A DNA stretch of 51,115 nt from Lachnospiraceae bacterium (GCA_014804385.1 JAAUZW010000004.1:34449-85563); one strand, 5' to 3'. Counted from the first letter of the stretch, positions 27,946 through 37,129 are shown. The notes: a model not told the origin generated them from the letters alone. Numbers and translations: made by a program.

Positions 27946-29265
27946 TCACTTCAGATCTTTATCATCCATATTCAAAAATTCAAATTCAAATTCGTCGTCA
28001 TCCATAAGGAAATTTTTAGTCTTGCGCTTGGGTGCGGGTCTGACTGCCTCCGGCTCCTCCTGATAGGTCACTTCCCGCTCGCGCCTTGCCCTCTCCGGTC
28101 TTTCTGATCTTTCTCTTCTCGGCTGCTCTGCGCTCTCCCGTCTGCGCACAGTCCTTTCTTCCCCTTCGGATGCTGCTCTGCGCCGTTCCTGTCTTTCCCT
28201 TTCTGCAGTCTTTCTATCAGAGGTTCTCTCTTCCTCCTCGTCTTCGTCGTCCTCGTAATCCTCATAGTAAGCATCCCGCAGCTTAAAGGCCATAATGATC
28301 ACCGTGACTGCCAGCGCTGCCAGAAGCACCGCCAGCACCACGATCACGATACGCTGTTTGACGATCGCATCCGTATCCTTCTTGTCGTCCACAGACTGGG
28401 AGCCTGTAGACTCCAGAAGAGGCAGCAGGGGCTCCTTATTTCCTTTAATATTATCGTAAATATACCAAACTTCCTCTCCCTCAGAGTTTGTCTCTATCTT
28501 GAGCTCATAGTCGTTTCTCGGCGCCGACTCCGGAGCAGCCGTTTCTACATCGGGTTCCGGCTCCGTATTCTCTTCCACCGGTAAAAGATCCCCCAGCTCC
28601 AGGAGATCAGACCGGATGTAGCCCGTCTTTTCAGAGCCGTTCGTTCCGGTAAAATTGACAAAATACCATGTCTTCCCATCGCTGCCTTCAGATTTTCCGC
28701 TCACCACCACCTGCGTACCGGGCGTCAGGGAATCTATGCGATTGTTGGAGGTAGAAGGATCGGGACGCACCTTCGCCTGCACTTTGGTGGTCGCATACTG
28801 AAACGCCATCTCCTCCTGCGCCTGTACCTGCGCGCCTGTACCCGAGCCGGTGGGCACCGCATCTGCACTATCTGTCTGTTGCGAATCCGCGTCAGCACCG
28901 GTATCCGATGTGTCCGCCTCCACAGAGACTGTGGGAATATCGCCCTCACCTGCCTCGATCATATCAGCACGCACATATCCCAGAGTATTGCCGTCCACAT
29001 ACACCTGATACCATGTGACACCGGAAACCTCCACCTTGCCCCGTATCGAGATCTCCTTGCCGACGCTGGAGCTGCCGATCGCTTCACTCCCCTGATCAGG
29101 CTGCTTTCTGATATTGACGGTTTTGGGAAGCACCGTACCTGTGGCCTCCGCCCGACTCACGATCGGATCGCACCAGACCAGAATAACGGCCGCCGCCAAA
29201 ACAGCCAGCATTCTTCCCATCTGCTTTCCTATCATTCTTCCCCACTCGCTCTTTCGTATCCTCAT
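27946..29265 (-). CDS. SH3b-domain membrane protein with highly charged C-terminal tail
   Basis: MRIRKSEWGRMIGKQMGRMLAVLAAAVILVW signal; two SH3b-like repeats (TVNIRKQPDQGSEAIG..., AKVRPDPSTSNNRID...); TM VLAVLLAALAVTVIIMAF; acidic/Arg-rich tail. Confidence 0.75.
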   Translation of the reverse strand: MRIRKSEWGRMIGKQMGRMLAVLAAAVILVWCDPIVSRAEATGTVLPKTVNIRKQPDQGSEAIGSSSVGKEISIRGKVEVSGVTWYQVYVDGNTLGYVRADMIEAGEGDIPTVSVEADTSDTGADADSQQTDSADAVPTGSGTGAQVQAQEEMAFQYATTKVQAKVRPDPSTSNNRIDSLTPGTQVVVSGKSEGSDGKTWYFVNFTGTNGSEKTGYIRSDLLELGDLLPVEENTEPEPDVETAAPESAPRNDYELKIETNSEGEEVWYIYDNIKGNKEPLLPLLESTGSQSVDDKKDTDAIVKQRIVIVVLAVLLAALAVTVIIMAFKLRDAYYEDYEDDEDEEEERTSDRKTAERERQERRRAASEGEERTVRRRESAEQPRRERSERPERARREREVTYQEEPEAVRPAPKRKTKNFLMDDDEFEFEFLNMDDKDLK

Positions 29266-29290
29266 GTCTTTTCTCCCTCTGTCAGGTTGC

Positions 29291-29824
29291 TTAATCGTCC
29301 CTGGAAAATCGCTTGGATCCTGCCTCACCTTTGCGCCGTTCGGTGCTGTAACCAAAGGCATCATCCTTATGCCTTGCTTTTCTTGCCATCTCCTCCAGAT
29401 CTTTGTGATACGCCAACTCACACTTGGGACAGAACCTTCCCCAGCGGATCGTCGCACCACAGATCTCGCACCGCAAAAAGAGTGTGGAGTTGGGCGCGAT
29501 CTCCAATCTTCCCTCCTTGAGCATCTCCCGGATCGCCCTCTGGGAAACGCCTGTGGCCTTGGAAACCTCCGCCGCATTGGCGCCCATATGCTCTTCTACA
29601 TAATTGCGCGCCTTGCCGTAATCGTCATATGCAACAAGGCCACACTGCTCACACACATATTCTCCCACACCCTTATAGACCATGACTCCTGCACACTCAG
29701 GGCAGTAGACAGGCCTGTTGTAAGTGTTGTCCTCGACAAATTCCTTCTTTAATATCGCGATCCGTTCTTCTTTGCTGCTCACAGGATCACTCCCCCTTCC
29801 CTCGATCCTGGGAATGCTTCGCAT
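29291..29824 (-). CDS. YvyF/TIGR03826-like zinc-ribbon + HTH protein (true start probably the internal GTG, VSSKEER)
   Basis: CPECAGVMVYKGVGEYVCEQCGLVAYDDYGKARNYVEEHMGANAAEVSKATGVSQRAIREMLKEGRLEI...CEICGATIRWGRFCPKC. Confidence 0.65.
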   Translation of the reverse strand: MRSIPRIEGRGSDPVSSKEERIAILKKEFVEDNTYNRPVYCPECAGVMVYKGVGEYVCEQCGLVAYDDYGKARNYVEEHMGANAAEVSKATGVSQRAIREMLKEGRLEIAPNSTLFLRCEICGATIRWGRFCPKCELAYHKDLEEMARKARHKDDAFGYSTERRKGEAGSKRFSRDD

Positions 29825-29858
29825 TCTCCTTCAATGATTTACACAGCTGTTCTTTCGG

Positions 29859-31130
29859 TTAAGCTTCGTCGATCGCTTTCCCGATATCATGCCGCATATA
29901 TTTGTTGTCAAAACGTACCCAGTCCGTCGCCGCATAGGCGTTGGCTCTGGCCTCTTTAAGCGTCGCTCCCTTCGCTGTGACGCCGAGGACTCTGCCTCCA
30001 TTTGTGACAATCGTGTCATTATTCAGGCTCGTTCCCGCATGAAAGCAGTAATACCCTTCTCTGTTCTCAAAATTCTCCAGTCCTTCGATGACAAAACCCT
30101 TCTCGTAAGAGACCGGGTATCCTTCCGATGCCAGGATCACGCAGACCGCCGCATTATCCTCAAAACTAAGTTCCATCCGGTCAAGGCTGCCGTCAATACA
30201 CGCCTCCACCACATCGATCATATCGTTTTTCATACGGGGCAGCACCACCTGCGCCTCCGGATCTCCGAAACGAGCATTGTACTCCAACACCTTCGGCCCG
30301 TCCTCCGTCAGCATCAATCCGAAGAAGATCACCCCTTTGAAGGGTCTGCCCTCCGCCGCCATGGCATCCACAGTAGCCTGATAGATATACTTATGACAGA
30401 ACGCGTCCACTTCATCCGTATAGAAAGGACTGGGCGAAAAAGTACCCATACCGCCCGTATTCAATCCCTGATCGCCGTCCAGAGCCCGTTTGTGATCCTG
30501 CGCGGAGGACATGATCTTTATCGTCCTGCCATCCACGAAAGAGAGAACGGAGACCTCGCGTCCCGTCATAAACTCTTCAATCACCATACGGTTGCCCGCC
30601 GCACCGAACTTTTTATCCTCCATAATGGTGCGAACGCCTTCTTTCGCCTCTTCAAGCGTCTCGCAGATCAGCACGCCCTTTCCCAGTGCCAGGCCGTCCG
30701 CCTTTAAGACCACAGGCATTTTGGCAGTTTCCAGATACGCCAGCGCCTTCTGCGGATCATCGAAATTCTCGTAGGCCGCCGTGGGAATATGATATTTCTT
30801 CATCAGATCCTTGGAAAAGGCTTTACTGCCCTCCAGAATCGCCGCGTTTTTCCTGGGGCCGAACACCCTGAGGCCCGCCGCCTCCATCTCGTCCACAAGG
30901 CCGCCAACCAGCGGGTCATCCATGCCCACGATAGTCAGATCAATGGCTTTTTCCTTCGCGAATGCCACCAGCTTGTCAAACTCCATGGCACCGATGGGAA
31001 CACACTCCGCAATCTGCCCGATTCCCGCATTGCCGGGAGCACAATAAATCTTATCCGCCTTAGGACTCTTCGCCACAGCCGCCGCGATCGCGTGTTCCCT
31101 GCCGCCGCTGCCCACAATTAAAATTTTCAT
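29859..31130 (-). CDS. purD: Phosphoribosylamine-glycine ligase
   Basis: MKILIVGSGGREHAIAAAVAKSPKADKIYCAPGNAGIGQ...NTGGMGTFSPSPFY...LEYNARFGDPEAQVVLPR. Confidence 0.97.
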   Translation of the reverse strand: MKILIVGSGGREHAIAAAVAKSPKADKIYCAPGNAGIGQIAECVPIGAMEFDKLVAFAKEKAIDLTIVGMDDPLVGGLVDEMEAAGLRVFGPRKNAAILEGSKAFSKDLMKKYHIPTAAYENFDDPQKALAYLETAKMPVVLKADGLALGKGVLICETLEEAKEGVRTIMEDKKFGAAGNRMVIEEFMTGREVSVLSFVDGRTIKIMSSAQDHKRALDGDQGLNTGGMGTFSPSPFYTDEVDAFCHKYIYQATVDAMAAEGRPFKGVIFFGLMLTEDGPKVLEYNARFGDPEAQVVLPRMKNDMIDVVEACIDGSLDRMELSFEDNAAVCVILASEGYPVSYEKGFVIEGLENFENREGYYCFHAGTSLNNDTIVTNGGRVLGVTAKGATLKEARANAYAATDWVRFDNKYMRHDIGKAIDEA

Positions 31131-31149
31131 AAATCTACCTCCACTATGC

Positions 31150-31243
31150 GGAGAATGCCTTCTCTTTGGCATTCTCCAGAGTGAAACCTAGAAGTTCTTT
31201 GCGAAATGCCCTCTGGCATGAGCATTAGAACTTCTTTTCACTC
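31150..31243 (-). repeat. Compound hairpin element at the purN/purD junction
   Basis: GGAGAATGCC...GGCATTCTCC (31150-31177) plus GAGTGAAAccTAGAAGTTCT...AGAACTTCTtTTCACTC (31180-31243), overlapping the purN stop. Confidence 0.85.
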
Positions 31244-31864
31244 GGTGATCGTCACCCGGCCGTTCTCCACCTTCACCTGACCGGCCGCGATCAGATTGAT
31301 ACACCAGGGCAGGAGCACCCACTCCGCCTCCTCCATCACTCTCTTTTGTAAAATCTCAGGCGTATCGTCGGCATATACCTTCACCGCCTTCTGTTTGATG
31401 ATAGGCCCCGTGTCCATTCCTTCATCCACAAAGTGCACAGTTGCGCCGGTAATCTTCACGCCCCTCTTCAAAGCCGCCTCGTGCACTTTCAGTCCGTAGT
31501 AACCCGTGCCGCAAAAAGCCGGAATCAGGGAAGGATGTATATTGATAATACGATTCTGATATCGCCTGATCAGCTGTACCGGAATCTTCACCAAAAAACC
31601 CGCCAGCACGACCAGATCGGGCTCGGCCTCCTCCACACAGCGGATCAGGGCTTCCTCAAACTGCTGCCGGTCCTCGAATTCCTTAGGCGACACGCAGACC
31701 CCTTCGATCCCTGCCGCCTTCGCTCTCTTAAGCGCATAGGCTCCGGGATTGTTGCTTATCACCCTGACCAGATCCGTATTGCAGATGGCGCCCTGCGCCA
31801 CGCCGTCAATGATTGCCTGTAAATTCGTGCCCCCGCCGGACACACAGACCACTACTCTAAGCAT
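31238..31864 (-). CDS. purN: Phosphoribosylglycinamide formyltransferase
   Basis: MLRVVVCVSGGGTNLQAIID...LAGFLVKIPVQLIRRYQNRIINIHPSLIPAF...GATVHFVDEGMDTGPII. Confidence 0.96.
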   Translation of the reverse strand: MLRVVVCVSGGGTNLQAIIDGVAQGAICNTDLVRVISNNPGAYALKRAKAAGIEGVCVSPKEFEDRQQFEEALIRCVEEAEPDLVVLAGFLVKIPVQLIRRYQNRIINIHPSLIPAFCGTGYYGLKVHEAALKRGVKITGATVHFVDEGMDTGPIIKQKAVKVYADDTPEILQKRVMEEAEWVLLPWCINLIAAGQVKVENGRVTITE

Positions 31865-31902
31865 TTGCTCCTCCAAACATCATTGTCAACTCAAATCATT
31901 GC

Positions 31903-31999
31903 GGAGAATGCCTGTTTTTCGGCATTCTCCTGCGTGAAACTTAGAACTTCTTGGCATCCCGTCCTATGGCGGGATGTCTTTAGAAGTTCTTTTCACGCG
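31903..31999 (-). repeat. Compound hairpin element at the purM/purN junction
   Basis: GGAGAATGCC...GGCATTCTCC (31903-31930) plus GCGTGAAAcTTAGAACTTCT...AGAAGTTCTtTTCACGC with inner CATCCCG/CGGGATG. Confidence 0.85.
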
Positions 32000-32000
32000 A

Positions 32001-33026
32001 TTATCCGATAAGCACCTCATGACCGCCTGCCACAACCTCGCCGACAACCCACGCCTTCTCCCCGGCTTTTTTGAGCGCTGCGACGGTCTGATCCGCATCG
32101 GCAGGATCCACTGCCAACACCATGCCAAGTCCCATATTATAAGTGTTATACATCATTTTTTCTTCCAGATTTCCGGTCTTTTGTAAAAGCGCAAAGATGG
32201 GCGGTATCTCGTAGCTGCCCTTCTCCACCCTGGCGGACACACCTTCCGGCAGCATCCGGGGAATGTTCTCATAAAAACCGCCGCCGGTGATATGGCTGCA
32301 GCCCTTGACTCTCACGCCCGTCGCCTTAACCGCTTCCAGCGCTTTCACATAAATTCTGGTCGGCGTAAGCAGTGTCTCTCCCAGAGTCGCTCCCAGCTCG
32401 TCATAGTGAACCGAAAGCTTCTCCTTCGTCACATCAAACACCTTTCGTACCAGAGAAAAGCCGTTGCTGTGCACGCCCGAGGATGCAATGCCGATCAGCG
32501 CATCCCCCGGTTTGATCTGTGCGCCCGTGATCAGTTCCTTTTCCTCCGCCACGCCCACAGCAAACCCTGCCAGATCGTACTCCTCCTCCGGCATCAGCCC
32601 CGGATGCTCCGCCGTCTCACCGCCGATGAGCGCCGCGCCTGCCTGCTTACAGCCCTCTGCCACACCCTTTACGATTGCAGCGATCTTCTCGGGATAGTTC
32701 TTGCCACAGGCTATGTAATCCAGGAAAAACAGGGGCTGTGCACCGGCGCATACCACATCGTTGACGCACATCGCCACACAGTCGATTCCCACGGTGTCAT
32801 GCTTATCCATCAGATAGGCAAGCTGGATCTTGGTGCCCACACCGTCTGTTCCCGAGAGAAGCACCGGCTTCTCCATATCCTTGATCTTCTCCAGAGAGAA
32901 TGCGCCGGAGAATCCGCCGAGCCCTCCCAGCACCTCCGGCCTCATGGTTCCTTTCACATACTGCTTCATCAGCTCCACCGAACGGTATCCCGCCTCGATA
33001 TCAACGCCTGCTGCCTTGTAGTCCAT
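32001..33026 (-). CDS. purM: Phosphoribosylformylglycinamidine cyclo-ligase
   Basis: [43 protein letters not shown]...[36 protein letters not shown]. Confidence 0.97.
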   Translation of the reverse strand: MDYKAAGVDIEAGYRSVELMKQYVKGTMRPEVLGGLGGFSGAFSLEKIKDMEKPVLLSGTDGVGTKIQLAYLMDKHDTVGIDCVAMCVNDVVCAGAQPLFFLDYIACGKNYPEKIAAIVKGVAEGCKQAGAALIGGETAEHPGLMPEEEYDLAGFAVGVAEEKELITGAQIKPGDALIGIASSGVHSNGFSLVRKVFDVTKEKLSVHYDELGATLGETLLTPTRIYVKALEAVKATGVRVKGCSHITGGGFYENIPRMLPEGVSARVEKGSYEIPPIFALLQKTGNLEEKMMYNTYNMGLGMVLAVDPADADQTVAALKKAGEKAWVVGEVVAGGHEVLIG

Positions 33027-33057
33027 TTTACCTCCTCATCGAAGCGTTTCTGCTTCC

Positions 33058-33567
33058 TTATGCCTTCAAATATGATTTATAGCCCACTTCCTGAAGCTTC
33101 GCATCCTTTTCCTGTACGCTCTCTTTCAGGCTCTTACTATACTCCTTAAGCCGCTCTAACAGAGCCGGGTCCGAAACCGCCAGAATCTTCGCCGCCAGAA
33201 TACCTGCGTTCTGACCGCCGCCGATCGCCACCGTGGCCACCGGAATGCCCGAAGGCATCTGTACGATAGAATACAGAGAATCCACGCCGCCCAGATCCGA
33301 GGTCTTCATGGGCACGCCGATCACCGGCATCGGGAAGATCGCAGCACACATACCCGGCAGATGCGCCGCCTTGCCGGCTCCCGCAATGATTACTTTAAAT
33401 CCCTTCTCCTCCGCGCTTTTCGCATACTCGAAGAACACATCGGGCTCTCTGTGGGCAGAGATGATCGTCATCTCATAAGAAACACCCAGCTCCTCCAAAA
33501 TATCTGCAGCCTTTGCCATAATGGGCATATCCGAATCGCTGCCCATCACGATGCCTACCTGTGCCAT
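33058..33567 (-). CDS. purE: N5-carboxyaminoimidazole ribonucleotide mutase
   Basis: VGIVMGSDSDMPIMAKAADILEELGVSYEMTIISAHREPD...GAGKAAHLPGMCAA. Confidence 0.97.
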   Translation of the reverse strand: MAQVGIVMGSDSDMPIMAKAADILEELGVSYEMTIISAHREPDVFFEYAKSAEEKGFKVIIAGAGKAAHLPGMCAAIFPMPVIGVPMKTSDLGGVDSLYSIVQMPSGIPVATVAIGGGQNAGILAAKILAVSDPALLERLKEYSKSLKESVQEKDAKLQEVGYKSYLKA

Positions 33568-33688
33568 TTATATTTTCCTCCTCACCACAATATCTTGTAG
33601 TAAAACAAAGTTTCTTAATCTACAGTATACAAAATTTCCCCCGATTCTGCAACTATCTTTTCCCGCCGCTCGAGAGGATAATGCCGTC

Positions 33689-35767
33689 TCACTCGGTCTC
33701 CTCCAGAGCCCGATTCAGCTCCTCGCAGCCAGGCAGTACAAATTGACCGTTTTGGATAATAATGATCTTCTCACCTGAACCGGTCAACACCGAAACCTCT
33801 CCCAGCTCGTCATAGGGGATCGTGACATCCGTATGGCACTGGAAATAAGCTTTACTGACGTCTGTGTCACGTAAAACTGACACTTCGTTATCCTTGGCGA
33901 TGATCTCCTTGCCGTCCGGATTATAGAGGCGCACCTGTTCCTCATGGGAATAGCAGGTATCTCCCAGCGCAAAGTGAGGTCCCGTCTTCTCCGCGATCAG
34001 GATCGGCAGCTTATCCTCGATATGATATTTCCTTGCCACACGATAAGCTGTCGTGTTGGTGCCGATAGCGAACTCTCCCATCGGCAGCTTGTCGTGATGG
34101 TAAAGCACGTTATCCTTGATATACTTCCGATTCTCCTCCTCGGAGGGGAAGTTCCCGCAGCTGTAATCCGTCACGAAGCCATCCTGAAACCGGAGCCGGA
34201 GATCCTTATACTCCAAACCCTTTAAGAACACTCCGGTCACATGAAGAAGTCCCTCCGTTCCCGTCAGCACAGGCGAGGTAAAGACCTCTCCCACAGGGAT
34301 ATTGACGTCCGCCACACAGTTTTCAAAATTCGTCTGGGTTCTCGGATCCTCCAGCTTGTGAAGCTGTACTTTGATATCTGTTTCGTTTGCGCCGCATCCT
34401 TTGACCATTACAGTCAACCCCTTATCCAGCGTATCTATGATCGTCTGCTGGATCTTGCGGTATAGCATATAGTCCAGTGTATTGATCCGCATCACATCGT
34501 CAAAAATCTCCCCGAACCGTTCCCCGATCTGAGGCACAGGAAAGGCAATGATCGTGAAACTGCGCTCTTCTCCCTTAATGTATTCATTCTGTATCGCAAA
34601 CACCTGTCCCGCATTGGCCACGGAAATCTTCTGCTGTTTCTCGGAAAGCCGGCATGCAGCTGCCTTCGTCTCCGGCACAAAGGGCTCCTCCCCGAAGCTC
34701 TCCACCACCGCCGGCCCCCCGTAGAGCGCCGCCAGCTCCTTATGCCGTTCAAAAACATTTCTCACCGCCTCGATCTTCCGCTCCGCCAGCGCCCCGTCCA
34801 GAAAGAGCGCCATATCCTCTCTGTGGTCGTAATCGTACTGTCTGTTCGGATTCGCGCCACAGTAACCATTCTTGTTCACGCCTCTGCCCTGAAAAATATT
34901 CGTACCGGCCCGGCAGAAGGTTGAATGTAGACCGATTCGGTCAAAATTGTGAACAGCCTGCCGGATCACGCGCTCAAATCCTAAAAAGTAACGGATTTCC
35001 GCAGTCTCCTTAATGGAGATATCCTTATTGCACACCTCAAAGCCGATGCGGTAGCCCTCCGTGTAGGTATCCGCCATCAGCTTGATCTTCTCTGCAGGCA
35101 TTTCATCCAGGTGAGCCGCCATTTTTATCTCATCCTCTGTGATATACTCTCCAAAGTAATAGAGATAGCGCAAATCCGACAGATCGCTCTCCATGATAAT
35201 ACGGCGTGCGAAATCCCGATCTGCATCCAGAAGACACAAGGTCCTGTCTTCAAACTCCGCCTCATAGTAATCGCTCACAAACCAATAAAGGATCTGCCTG
35301 AGTTCCTCCGCCTCCGGCACTGCACCCTCCGCCTCCTGAGCCGCGCACACAAAAGCCTGATACACCTCCAGCAAAAGTTCCATTCGGATCACCATGGCCG
35401 CCCGGTTTCCCTCATAAGCCGCAGGTATCATACTGCGCAGCTCCGTGTAGAGAAAGGACAGCATCCGACCCATTGACTCTCCAAGTCGATCTACTGCATA
35501 GGTCGGATTCGCATAGCTCTCACTGTAGCGCTCCGGTAAAATATCCGCGTAAAGCAGATGATTATGCTCTTTAAGCATTTCCAACGTCATCTGCCGCAGA
35601 GCCCCGCTCTCTACCAGCTTCCAGGTGTCCTCCATCAGTTCCACAAACTGTGCCATCCGGATAAAATACTCCCCGTAAGGCGGCGGGCAGATTGACTCAT
35701 TCGGTATTTCCTGAATCCGTGTAAGAGCCAGTTCCCAGCGTTCTAAAATCAACTCTTCCTGTTTCAT
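33689..35767 (-). CDS. Aminopeptidase, M29-like C-terminal region
   Basis: GEFAIGTNTTAYRVARKYHIEDKLPILIAEKTGPHFALGDTCYSHEEQ with an N-terminal alpha-rich extension. Confidence 0.7.
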   Translation of the reverse strand: MKQEELILERWELALTRIQEIPNESICPPPYGEYFIRMAQFVELMEDTWKLVESGALRQMTLEMLKEHNHLLYADILPERYSESYANPTYAVDRLGESMGRMLSFLYTELRSMIPAAYEGNRAAMVIRMELLLEVYQAFVCAAQEAEGAVPEAEELRQILYWFVSDYYEAEFEDRTLCLLDADRDFARRIIMESDLSDLRYLYYFGEYITEDEIKMAAHLDEMPAEKIKLMADTYTEGYRIGFEVCNKDISIKETAEIRYFLGFERVIRQAVHNFDRIGLHSTFCRAGTNIFQGRGVNKNGYCGANPNRQYDYDHREDMALFLDGALAERKIEAVRNVFERHKELAALYGGPAVVESFGEEPFVPETKAAACRLSEKQQKISVANAGQVFAIQNEYIKGEERSFTIIAFPVPQIGERFGEIFDDVMRINTLDYMLYRKIQQTIIDTLDKGLTVMVKGCGANETDIKVQLHKLEDPRTQTNFENCVADVNIPVGEVFTSPVLTGTEGLLHVTGVFLKGLEYKDLRLRFQDGFVTDYSCGNFPSEEENRKYIKDNVLYHHDKLPMGEFAIGTNTTAYRVARKYHIEDKLPILIAEKTGPHFALGDTCYSHEEQVRLYNPDGKEIIAKDNEVSVLRDTDVSKAYFQCHTDVTIPYDELGEVSVLTGSGEKIIIIQNGQFVLPGCEELNRALEETE

Positions 35768-35813
35768 TCTTTTCCTCCTGTCAAAAGCTCTCCCGGCTGT
35801 CCCTATCCTGTCC

Positions 35814-36134
35814 TCATGCGTATGCCCCTGCGTACAGGATCACACTGAGCACCGCCAGAACCAATACATTCAATACAATGCCCAGATAACTGAAAAAATA
35901 AAACTTATCCCGCTCTGATTTTGAGATCACGCCCAAAATAATTCCCGCAAAGGCAAAAATCATCGTAAGGAACGCCGCCGCTCCGTACTCCAGCGGAACC
36001 TTCCCCGCATTCCGATAACTGTTCAGAACAATATACCCCAGCGTTACCAGAGAGATCACCCCCAGAATAGTCGCCATGATCCCCTTTAGAGTGTGTTCCT
36101 TCGTGGTAAACATGAAACTGTTTTTCTTTAACAT
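35814..36134 (-). CDS. Small multi-TM protein (possibly DUF6142-like)
   Basis: MLKKNSFMFTTKEHTLKGIMATILGVISLVTLGYIVLNSYRNAGKVPLEYGAAAFL; hydrophobic helices. Confidence 0.55.
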   Translation of the reverse strand: MLKKNSFMFTTKEHTLKGIMATILGVISLVTLGYIVLNSYRNAGKVPLEYGAAAFLTMIFAFAGIILGVISKSERDKFYFFSYLGIVLNVLVLAVLSVILYAGAYA

Positions 36135-36162
36135 AGCCCCGTCCTCTTTATCCTGCACTAAA

Positions 36163-36234
36163 CGTATAAGCAGAGACTCGATCTACTTATACGCGGAAAA
36201 TGGGTGCTTTCGCCCTCGCCGAAAACACCCATTC
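36163..36234. repeat. Tandem hairpins (TATAAGCAGA family, copy 1)
   Basis: CGTATAAG...CTTATACG (36163-36193) followed by AATGGGTG...CACCCATT (36199-36233). Confidence 0.65.
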
Positions 36235-36238
36235 CATT

Positions 36239-36391
36239 CTAAAACAAGATTTTGTTTCTTCCCGCCAAAAGCTTCGCGCCGCTGATAACCAGAAGCACGC
36301 CGCCGGCTACGCCCACCACCATGGTCACTACGCCGAGCGCAATGTTAAGCGCCCCCGAGCCGCCCATGATCTTATACGTTCTCTCTTCCAT
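36239..36391 (-). CDS. 50-aa Gly-rich membrane protein (not in the supplied ORF track)
   Basis: Minus-strand translation MEERTYKIMGGSGALNIALGVVTMVVGVAGGVLLVISGAKLLAGRNKILF*. Confidence 0.6.
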   Translation of the reverse strand: MEERTYKIMGGSGALNIALGVVTMVVGVAGGVLLVISGAKLLAGRNKILF

Positions 36392-36451
36392 ATTTGTTCC
36401 GCTCCCTTCTCTGTTTTATCGGGAAAAAATGACAGCCCGACACAAATTGAC

Positions 36452-37129
36452 TTATTTCGCGCCGTAGGTTTCATAGTAAGCGTCTATGGCGCTCTTTAAT
36501 GTTTCGTCGATATAGACCGTACCACCGTAAGGCTTGTTGTATAGATACTCCACTACCTCCTCCATGGTCACGATCGCTCCGGTCGCAAATCCGTACTTCT
36601 CCTCAATCTCGGCAAGAGCGCTCTTTTCACTCTCAAGGCCCCGTTCCATACGGTTTAGGGATACCATCAACCCCTTGATCGTGACATCTGCCTGCGCCCG
36701 AATGATGGGAAAGGTCTCCTCTATCGATTTCCCTGAGGTGGTCACATCCTCTATGATCACCACCCTGTCGCCATCCTGTAACTTACTGCCAAGCAAAATA
36801 CCTGTATCGCCGTGATCCTTTACCTCTTTTCTGTTTGCACAGTAACGGATTTCTTTTCCGTAGAGCTCGCTGATCGCCATGGTCGTCGCCACCGCAAGCG
36901 GGATTCCCTTGTAAGCAGGTCCGAACAGAACATCAAACTCAAGCCCGTAACGGTCATGAATCGCCTTCGCATAATATTCTCCCAGTCTGCGAAGCTGTGC
37001 GCCTGTCACATAAGCGCCCGCATTCATAAAAAAAGGAGACTTTCTGCCGCTCTTTAAAGTAAAATCTCCAAACTTCAACACCTGGCTGTCCACCATGAAG
37101 CCGATAAACTCCTGTTTATACTGTTCCAT
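36452..37129 (-). CDS. pyrE: Orotate phosphoribosyltransferase
   Basis: LKSGRKSPFFMNAGAYVTGAQLRRLGEYYAKAI...FGPAYKGIPLAVATTMA...DRVVIIEDVTTSGKSIEE. Confidence 0.96.
   Translation of the reverse strand: MEQYKQEFIGFMVDSQVLKFGDFTLKSGRKSPFFMNAGAYVTGAQLRRLGEYYAKAIHDRYGLEFDVLFGPAYKGIPLAVATTMAISELYGKEIRYCANRKEVKDHGDTGILLGSKLQDGDRVVIIEDVTTSGKSIEETFPIIRAQADVTIKGLMVSLNRMERGLESEKSALAEIEEKYGFATGAIVTMEEVVEYLYNKPYGGTVYIDETLKSAIDAYYETYGAK

Noticed and set aside
29266-29577. N-terminal extension of the SH3b protein ORF (MRRRFPRPQAF...)
   Set aside because: Overlaps the YvyF-like gene in another frame; the signal-peptide start MRIRKSEW at 29265 fits better.
31150-31999. CRISPR array or tandem direct repeats in the pur cluster
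   Set aside because: The repeats are inverted-repeat cassettes hundreds of bp apart with genes between them, not regularly spaced direct repeats.
33568-33688. Purine riboswitch upstream of purE
   Set aside because: No conserved purine-aptamer core was recognisable in this short spacer.
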